20,186 nt of DNA from a virus. The DNA lies in IMG/VR virus record IMGVR_UViG_3300021492_000046, positions 1-20,186 of that record; one strand, 5' to 3'. Both the position numbers and the translations under genes were made by a program. Below are positions 7,757-14,259 of the stretch, piece after piece (the stretch's first letter is position 1; each line of letters starts with the position of its first letter). Below the pieces are notes generated by a model. It was given only the letters and a program-made list of their open reading frames with translations, searched no databases and had not been told where the DNA came from.

Positions 7757-8752
7757 ATGAAAACTCCTCTTTCCTCTATTTTTAATTTTGGAGCGATCCC
7801 CTCTCCTTGGGATAAAAGAGACGTTATATATGCGGCTCTTACTTCAAAGGAAAAGCCAGAGGTATTTAGTCTTAAGGAATACCAAGGACCGGTAGTAGAC
7901 CAAGGTCCTCGACAGATATGCGTTCCTTGTGCGTTGTGTGCAATTGTAGAGTCAAAACAATTTTACAATACTAATTTGTCTGAATGTTACATTTACAAGC
8001 GTCGTTCCCATAAGGGAGATGGCATGGTGCTGAGGAACGCTCTCAAAATTATGCAAAAGGAAGGCACTTGTCAAGAAATGTGTTTTCCGTTGTCTACGTG
8101 TCAAGAACGATGCAGTGAAAGCTCAATTAAAAAGAACGCCCTATCTTATAGGATAGGAGAATACCATAGAGTATTCAATGATATTACCGGTACGATGTAT
8201 ATTCATAAGCTACCAGTATTTGCAGCCGTTCCTGTGTATGATAATTGGTCTTATGATGCTCGTATACCAATGCCCTCTGGTGAATTCTTAGGTTTTCACG
8301 CTATTACGATTGTAGGATATAACCTCACAGAGAAATATTATGAATTCAAAAATTCCTGGGGAACAGAATGGGGGAATGGGGGATACGGGGTGTTGCCTTT
8401 AAACTATCCGATAGCTGAAGCATGGATAGTTGAGCCGAGACTTGGGAATGATTACGATGATTTGCTTCCTGATGACATAACAATTAAAAATACAATATGT
8501 GGCATGTCCATATTTGGGCTTGGTATCGAACTCGAGATTACTGTTCCTTGGGACTGTATTGTAAGACCCAACTTTGGAATATTTCGATTTCCACGTACGC
8601 TTCATAAAGGCACGAATTCAGTGATGTTTAGAGTTCCATTTAAGAAAGGTTCACAACCACTAAGTTTAACCTTTAAGCATAAGAATTCTTATATTAGAAT
8701 GTCTGCTACTCTTTCTAATACCATTCAATTGAGTGAGTGGGAAAGAATTTAA
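7757..8752 (+). CDS. Papain-like (C1-type) cysteine protease
   Basis: 331 residues with all four papain-family active-site elements in order: Q49 (oxyanion hole) in V-V-D-Q-G-P, C55 six residues later (the papain Gln-to-Cys spacing), H181 in G-F-H-A-I-T-I-V-G-Y, and N199 in F-K-N-S-W-G-T-E-W-G-N-G-G-Y-G. Residues 1-40 are not a full propeptide. There is no signal peptide, unlike the gene before it. Cysteines at 55, 58 and about 61, and several near residues 110-120, may form disulfides or a metal site. Residues about 235-331 form a separate beta-rich tail of unknown type. The start is one base after the preceding stop, with AGGAG just before it. It is distinct from the prohead protease. A virion-carried or host-directed protease is possible; the substrate is unknown. 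Confidence 0.88.
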   Translation: MKTPLSSIFNFGAIPSPWDKRDVIYAALTSKEKPEVFSLKEYQGPVVDQGPRQICVPCALCAIVESKQFYNTNLSECYIYKRRSHKGDGMVLRNALKIMQKEGTCQEMCFPLSTCQERCSESSIKKNALSYRIGEYHRVFNDITGTMYIHKLPVFAAVPVYDNWSYDARIPMPSGEFLGFHAITIVGYNLTEKYYEFKNSWGTEWGNGGYGVLPLNYPIAEAWIVEPRLGNDYDDLLPDDITIKNTICGMSIFGLGIELEITVPWDCIVRPNFGIFRFPRTLHKGTNSVMFRVPFKKGSQPLSLTFKHKNSYIRMSATLSNTIQLSEWERI

Positions 8753-8758
8753 ATTAGA

Positions 8759-11700
8759 ATGAGCTTGCGAGTAACATTTCTCGGAGTAAATGCAGAAGCA
8801 AAGGGACATTCCTGTATATTGATTGAGTCTCCTAAAGCGAAAGTTCTTTTAGAGCCCACCCAGCGAGTTAAGGATGTCGATGCTGTTATAATCGCGGATA
8901 TAGACAAAGATGAATATAGCGAATGGAAATATTATGCAGACCAAGGTGTTCCGATATATTCGGTAGCAGCAATAAAGAGATGGGCAGAAGATAACAAGCT
9001 TCGTGAGCACATTCAAGTGATAAGCAACAAGTTCTCAATTAAGGGTCTTCACATGAATTGGCTAACGGCTAATGTTGCTCCTCATGAACCAGCAGGTGGA
9101 GTTAGAATTCCAAGTTATGATGTGGATATAGTGCCTGAACTTCCACCTTATATTCCTCAAGCTTTAATAAAGGCATTCGGATTGCCACCGTCTCATATCA
9201 TTGTTGGTATTGGCTCTTATAAGAAGTCTGATCATAAAATATCATTTGAGGATTTTCTTCTTCAACTTGAGAAAACCAGAAGTGGTAAGGAGAAAGGTCT
9301 TTTGTCCATTACTCTTACAAACTTCAGGAAGGATCTGAAGGAGCATAAAAGTGAAATTCTCAGAAGACTCAAAGAGAAATGGGACGTTCCTATCTTTTGG
9401 GCAGAGAAGGGAATGATTCTTGAGTTCTCACGAAGTGGTCAAGTGGAGAGAATTGACTCTTCAAATGAAATTGAAAAGCTTCATCTCAAAGAATTTCTGT
9501 CCAAAGGAGTTGATTATGACATAAAGCACGTTAAGACAAGGTGGAAAGAGTGTATAGCGGATTTGCGGTATTTGGCTAATAACGCCGTACCTCGCTTGAA
9601 AGCAGGAAAGAAATGGGGTGAATGGACTCTTGACGCGTGCTATAAATATTTTGCCGCTTTGATAGACGCTCTTCGTAGTGTGCATTTTACGCTTGTTCCT
9701 CCTACTCAACCTGAGCTATACAAAATAGAGCATCCCAATAAAGATCCTAAGGAAGCACTTAAGACTTCTTTCTGGCAGACATATTTAAAAGCTAAGAAAT
9801 ACATGAAGTCCAAACCTCCCAAAGACGAGGAGGAATTAAAAGAGTGGAATAAGAAGCGAACGAAAATAATAAGTACGTCTGAAGAAATGAAGAGCCTTAA
9901 AGTCGGATACCTCTCCAAGGCTAAACCATATTTACGATTCTTCCTTCCTACCATTCACGAAGATATTGCGAGTGCTGGATGGGATGAAAAGAAGCTCCTT
10001 ATTGATGTTAAAGCCGATGGTCTGAGGATCACTCTCTGGAAGTCAAGGGGTAAAGGATACGTGTTTGTAGATCCCGAAGAATTGAAACACAAGTCCCCAC
10101 TAATAAACAAATATGTTCCTCAGATAGTGAAAGAAATTGAGGAGCACTTCCCCGATAATACAGCTCTTGATGGGGAACTTTATGCGGCGAGAGGTAATAA
10201 AGCTCTACACAGAACTGTCATAAATGGAATTATAAATACTAAGCTTCCTCCTGAAAGATTCATACCTTATACTTACGCCTTTGCTTTTGACGTCCTTATA
10301 TACAAAGGTAAGGATGTGCGTGATAATCCTCTTGAGGAGAGATTAAAGTTGCTTCGTGCCTTTAAATCCACGTCTCATATCAAAATAGAAAAGGTATCTA
10401 ATGTGGTTGTTCCCGGCTACTCTGGATATGTGGTTAGCGGAAACAATAAGAGTGCGATAGACAAAGCCATTCGCTTGATAGAGACATCAAAGCATAATTT
10501 ACATGAAGGTGTGCAAGAAGGTATAATGGTCAAAACTTTAGATCATCCATACGAAGTTCCGACTAATAAAGGATGGTGTCTAAAGGGTGGCTCTTACATC
10601 CTAACTCCTGATGGGTTCATGAGTATAAATCAACTCAAGTCGGGAATGCAGGTCTTATCATCAGACGGAAAGTTCCATTGCATCAAAAATGTATTCAAGA
10701 GAAAAATAACAGATCGTGATGTAATAGTAGAAATAAATAATCATTATTCACCAAAAGTAAGACTTACAGCGGATCACGAGATCCTTACCAACAGGGGATG
10801 GTCTAAGGCAGAGGAAGTAAAGTCACTCTATTCTCCAATTCTTAATGTTGATATTTTGGAAAATCCCCCAGCAAAGATTGAGCTCGAAATGTATGGATAC
10901 AAAAAGACTATAATTCCAGATGAAAGATTTTATAAATTGATTGGCTTTATTCTCGCTGAAGGTTCTTTGGTGAATGCTTCAAATGAAATCGAAAAGTCTC
11001 TTAGTCACTCTTCTAAATGGTCTGGAATACGAATCTCTAATAATGAAGATATGACTTGGGCAATCGAGATTATCCGAGATATTTTGCATGTGCAACCACA
11101 CAGCTATACGTATGATGGTAAACGCATAGTGGAATTCAAAGATCCTCCATTCGCTCGATGGTTCTATGATACATTTGTATTCAAGCATGGCAGAGAACAC
11201 TATAAACATAAGATACGCTGGAAAACTTTGAGTATTCGACTTCCTTTGTGGTTTGCTAAGATTACAGAGGAACAATGGCGTTCTTTTTTAGAAGGCTATT
11301 GGCTTGGTGATGGAGCAAAAGAGAGAAAATATAGAATCGGAACGTCTTCTTCGTATATGGCTGGCACTCTTTATTTGATTGCTAAACTTCGTGGTTGGGA
11401 CGCAACCGTAAATTGGAAAAAGACATCAAGAGAGCCCTCGTTTCTGATTTATATTTCAAAAACTCCTATTTTTAGATCACTCAAGCCTTCTATCCGAAAG
11501 ATTCCCGTCACTTCTTTTCATAGAGAAAGTGACTACCTTTACGATTTAGAAATCGAAGGGGAAGAATCCTATTCTAACGGAGAAATTGTGTTTCATAACT
11601 CGAAATGTAAGCTATGGCATGAAGTTGATACTGTGGTATTAGATAAAAAGTTGGTAAAAGGACAAACTGATGTGTGGAATTATTATTTAGGTATCGAAAT

Positions 11701-12193
11701 ACCAGCCGGATATGCTAAGATGATGCTTGACGACACTCAGGCGTATAAACGTGTTCGATGTTTGTATAATGGTCATCTTTATAAGAAGAAAGAGTGTCAA
11801 GATTATTTAGACAGACGAGGTGCTCGATTCTTTATGGAATACGGAAAGTCGGATAACACAAAAATTAAGTGTGATGTTGGAGACGTTCTCAGAGTGTCCT
11901 CCGAAGAAGTCCTCTATAATGCAAATGAAACCCATCCAGAATATCCGTATTATACAGGATACATAAATAGGGCGATGGAACCAGTACCAGAAAGAAAGAC
12001 TTCTGATAATTTAGTCGTGTTGCACCGTCTTGCGTTACTTGAGCCTCAGCGAATACCACTGGAGGTTTTAGCGAAGTGGAAAGAAAATATGCCTCCAGAA
12101 ATTAAGAAGTATTGTGAATATATTAGGTCTTTGTCCACCCCGAAACTAATTCAATTTTATAATGCACTGAAGAAGGTTCAAAATGAAGAGTGA
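8759..12193 (+). CDS. ATP-dependent DNA ligase with degenerate metallo-beta-lactamase-like domain, intein-interrupted
   Basis: 1144-residue precursor, 803 after intein removal (607-947). Residues 1-235 follow a metallo-beta-lactamase chain: a V-T-F-L-G opening, a strand I-I-A-D-I-D-K-D-E where H-x-H-x-D-H is expected (here D47, D49, D51, E52), and L-T-N (N188) where L-T-H is expected. A helical region spans about 240-400. The ligase core has the nucleophile motif K418-A-D-G-L-R423, D471-G-E-L, F510-D-V-L, E587-G-I-M-V-K592, and after splicing W606/S-K-C-K (motif V). A C-terminal OB-like region follows. It would seal DNA nicks or breaks through a lysyl-AMP intermediate. The Shine-Dalgarno is weak. 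It overlaps the next gene, a phosphoesterase-like protein, by 11 bases. Ligase call firm; MBL call good from pattern. Confidence 0.93.
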   Translation: MSLRVTFLGVNAEAKGHSCILIESPKAKVLLEPTQRVKDVDAVIIADIDKDEYSEWKYYADQGVPIYSVAAIKRWAEDNKLREHIQVISNKFSIKGLHMNWLTANVAPHEPAGGVRIPSYDVDIVPELPPYIPQALIKAFGLPPSHIIVGIGSYKKSDHKISFEDFLLQLEKTRSGKEKGLLSITLTNFRKDLKEHKSEILRRLKEKWDVPIFWAEKGMILEFSRSGQVERIDSSNEIEKLHLKEFLSKGVDYDIKHVKTRWKECIADLRYLANNAVPRLKAGKKWGEWTLDACYKYFAALIDALRSVHFTLVPPTQPELYKIEHPNKDPKEALKTSFWQTYLKAKKYMKSKPPKDEEELKEWNKKRTKIISTSEEMKSLKVGYLSKAKPYLRFFLPTIHEDIASAGWDEKKLLIDVKADGLRITLWKSRGKGYVFVDPEELKHKSPLINKYVPQIVKEIEEHFPDNTALDGELYAARGNKALHRTVINGIINTKLPPERFIPYTYAFAFDVLIYKGKDVRDNPLEERLKLLRAFKSTSHIKIEKVSNVVVPGYSGYVVSGNNKSAIDKAIRLIETSKHNLHEGVQEGIMVKTLDHPYEVPTNKGWCLKGGSYILTPDGFMSINQLKSGMQVLSSDGKFHCIKNVFKRKITDRDVIVEINNHYSPKVRLTADHEILTNRGWSKAEEVKSLYSPILNVDILENPPAKIELEMYGYKKTIIPDERFYKLIGFILAEGSLVNASNEIEKSLSHSSKWSGIRISNNEDMTWAIEIIRDILHVQPHSYTYDGKRIVEFKDPPFARWFYDTFVFKHGREHYKHKIRWKTLSIRLPLWFAKITEEQWRSFLEGYWLGDGAKERKYRIGTSSSYMAGTLYLIAKLRGWDATVNWKKTSREPSFLIYISKTPIFRSLKPSIRKIPVTSFHRESDYLYDLEIEGEESYSNGEIVFHNSKCKLWHEVDTVVLDKKLVKGQTDVWNYYLGIEIPAGYAKMMLDDTQAYKRVRCLYNGHLYKKKECQDYLDRRGARFFMEYGKSDNTKIKCDVGDVLRVSSEEVLYNANETHPEYPYYTGYINRAMEPVPERKTSDNLVVLHRLALLEPQRIPLEVLAKWKENMPPEIKKYCEYIRSLSTPKLIQFYNALKKVQNEE
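10577..11599 (+). other. Intein with LAGLIDADG endonuclease domain, in DNA ligase
   Basis: A 341-residue in-frame intein (precursor residues 607-947). It begins C607 (C-L-K-G-G-S-Y-I-L-T-P-D-G-F) right after W606 and ends V-F-H946-N947 before S948. Block B is T-A-D-H-E-I-L-T-N-R-G-W. The penultimate His and terminal Asn are canonical. LAGLIDADG helices are L-I-G-F-I-L-A-E-G (727-735) and L-E-G-Y-W-L-G-D-G (844-852), with the acidic catalytic positions kept, so homing activity is plausible. The insertion point splits ligase motif V (W-S-K-C-K after joining), so the ligase cannot be complete until splicing happens. Confidence 0.95.
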
Positions 12194-14228
12194 ACTCACA
12201 AACACTCAGAATGTGAATACTCTACTCGAATTGGTAGAGTCGGAGCTCAATTATAGACACGCGAAAGGATTGCACATTCCAAATAGAGGAATGTATCTAC
12301 CCTCACCACACGCTAAGCTTATCCATGATGGTCACAAGACAGTAATTCTCAAGGATAGGAAATTTAAAATAGTAGGCGTTCCATTCCTTTACTGTGACAA
12401 TAAATATGCTTATGGTGTATTAGAACTTAAAGAAGCAAAAGAAATTAAGATAGAAGGGCAATTTAAGGCTCTCCAGAAATATCATAGAGTAACCAAGAAA
12501 GAGTTTGAAAATTGGAATTGGTCATTTCCCCTTTACGCTTATTATATTAAAGAGGTTCACAATTTTAAGAAGCCTGTAAAGATTAACCTTCCTCAAGGCG
12601 TGCAAAACTTTATTAAGAATCCAGTTCAATATTTGGAAGATAGCGAGTATCCATTTACCGGTAAGCATGAATTATCTCTTCCTTTACAAATAAATTGTCC
12701 TAACTGTGGAAGGTGGATATATGTTCCACATTCTCCAATTCCGTCTGATTGTCCTTATTGTGGTTATCAATTGAGAGGAGTGGAAGAAGAAAAATCACGG
12801 ATGGTTCCTCTTCCAAAAGAAGAATACTCTCGAATAGTTAAGGATTATCCTCTTAAACCTTTACCTAAGAAATATTATAAGGATCAAAGAGGAGGAGTGG
12901 CTTGGTGCTTTGCTTCTCCTCGAACAAAAATCCTCACGGAAGGTGGATGGAAACCTTGGAATAAGATTTATCCGGGCGAGAAAGTCCTGACTCATAAGGG
13001 TAGGTTCATGCGAGTCACACGAAAAGATGTGTTTGAAGGCATTTATGACTGGATTAAGGTTCACCTTCAGTTTGATAACATAAAGGACCTCAAATATGAT
13101 ATTCGAGTAACCGAAAATCATCCCTTCCTCACGACCGAGGGTTGGAAGGAGGCAAAAGACTTAAAGGTTGGCGACAAGATTGTTTCAAAAACACCCAAGC
13201 GTTGTCTTAATTGTCGGGCTCCGATTCCACTCTCATGGAATGCAAAAACAGACTTTATGTTCTGTAGTGATGAATGTGCACGAAACTATGAGTGGACAGA
13301 AGAGAGTTTGCACACTGAGTACATTGATAAACAAATTTATGATAATCCTCTTGCTGATGTCACGGTTACAGTTGTAAAAATAGAAGGGATTAAGATTCCA
13401 AAGAACTCTACCGTATGGACACAAACTCATGCTTGTTCTTTAGAGGTAGAGGAAGACCATTCTTATATGACTCCTTTGGGATTCTCTCACAATTCACAAT
13501 GGCACATAAGAGGCATAAAACCAGAAGATAAGGAAGCGTTTGATAAAGGTGAAATATCCTTCGAGGAAATGATTTTACGTCACAGTCTTCATCAAGACTT
13601 GAGATGGAAATTAAACGGCGTTTCAGTCCTTCCTCAGTGCACAATTACCGAAAGTGATGTGAAGTCCTATGTGAGAGGAATGCTTGGGCAACTTAATCCA
13701 GAACAGAAAGGTCCTGCTAATGTTCAAAAAGTTAAGGTTATTCCCAAAGTAGAGGTCGCTAAACCTACAATGCCTAAGTCTAAAATAAAAGAATTCTTAA
13801 TAGACAAGGAAGGGGCTAAGCTCATTAATAAGATAATAATTCACGAAACTTCTTATTGGATTAGTCCTGGAGAAATAGGATCGCTTCCGTACACTTGGGC
13901 TTATATGGGAACTGTATGGACGGGGAAAGTAGAGACTGGCGTTGAGAGATTTGACATGCATGAGCTTTTCTTTTATCCAGATAAGGATTTGCCTGAGCCA
14001 AATAAAAAATTCTTTGATGGGCGATTCATACTAAGAGCCTTTAGAGGTGAAGCAGCACGAGGGGGCAAAACATGGTGGTTGTGGAAGTCCACTAAAAATC
14101 CTTATCCACAAAACCCTTGGTGTTATTGTGACCAAGGTGAACACGAAGTTCTTCCTCTTGATAAGATAAAGCATTGGGGACATGAAGATTATCCTGAATG
14201 GAAGACAAGAAAGGACGAATGTGAATAA
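12183..14228 (+). CDS. ASCH-like / zinc ribbon / LigD-type phosphoesterase-like protein, intein-interrupted
   Basis: 681-residue precursor, 485 after removal of a mini-intein (242-437). Residues about 30-135 resemble an ASCH/PUA-like domain: S-P-H-A-K-L-I-H-D-G-H-K-T, then Y-G-V-L-E-L-K-E-A-K-E-I, then Y-A-Y-Y-I-K-E-V. A zinc ribbon follows (C172, C175, C190, C193). The spliced part then reads W/S-Q-W-H441-I-R-G, a charged loop, and R-H467-S-L-H470-Q-D472-L-R474. This resembles the H...LHYDLR core of the LigD 3'-phosphoesterase, which trims 3' ends to a ligatable hydroxyl. The later part has S-P-G-E-I-G-S and a W-W-L-W-K-S-T strand. The start overlaps the ligase stop by 11 bases, suggesting coupled translation. 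The phosphoesterase assignment rests on motif pattern and neighbour; a purely DNA-binding role is possible. Confidence 0.7.
   Translation: MKSELTNTQNVNTLLELVESELNYRHAKGLHIPNRGMYLPSPHAKLIHDGHKTVILKDRKFKIVGVPFLYCDNKYAYGVLELKEAKEIKIEGQFKALQKYHRVTKKEFENWNWSFPLYAYYIKEVHNFKKPVKINLPQGVQNFIKNPVQYLEDSEYPFTGKHELSLPLQINCPNCGRWIYVPHSPIPSDCPYCGYQLRGVEEEKSRMVPLPKEEYSRIVKDYPLKPLPKKYYKDQRGGVAWCFASPRTKILTEGGWKPWNKIYPGEKVLTHKGRFMRVTRKDVFEGIYDWIKVHLQFDNIKDLKYDIRVTENHPFLTTEGWKEAKDLKVGDKIVSKTPKRCLNCRAPIPLSWNAKTDFMFCSDECARNYEWTEESLHTEYIDKQIYDNPLADVTVTVVKIEGIKIPKNSTVWTQTHACSLEVEEDHSYMTPLGFSHNSQWHIRGIKPEDKEAFDKGEISFEEMILRHSLHQDLRWKLNGVSVLPQCTITESDVKSYVRGMLGQLNPEQKGPANVQKVKVIPKVEVAKPTMPKSKIKEFLIDKEGAKLINKIIIHETSYWISPGEIGSLPYTWAYMGTVWTGKVETGVERFDMHELFFYPDKDLPEPNKKFFDGRFILRAFRGEAARGGKTWWLWKSTKNPYPQNPWCYCDQGEHEVLPLDKIKHWGHEDYPEWKTRKDECE
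12906..13493 (+). other. Mini-intein carrying a four-cysteine zinc-finger insert
   Basis: A 196-residue in-frame intein (precursor residues 242-437) from C242 (C-F-A-S-P-R-T-K-I-L-T-E-G-G-W), after A-W, to H436-N437 before S438. Block B is T-E-N-H-P-F-L-T-T-E-G-W. The C-terminal block is A-C-S-L-E-V-E-E-D-H-S-Y-M-T-P-L-G-F-S-H-N. No LAGLIDADG motif is present. In the usual endonuclease position lies a short insert with C341-x2-C344-x16-C361-x3-C365, a zinc-finger pattern ending F-C-S-D-E-C. Whether that is the remnant of a different nuclease type or a stand-alone DNA-binding insert cannot be told here. Confidence 0.92.
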
Positions 14229-14259
14229 TTCTTCTTCAACGTCATAATCTTTCTTTAAC

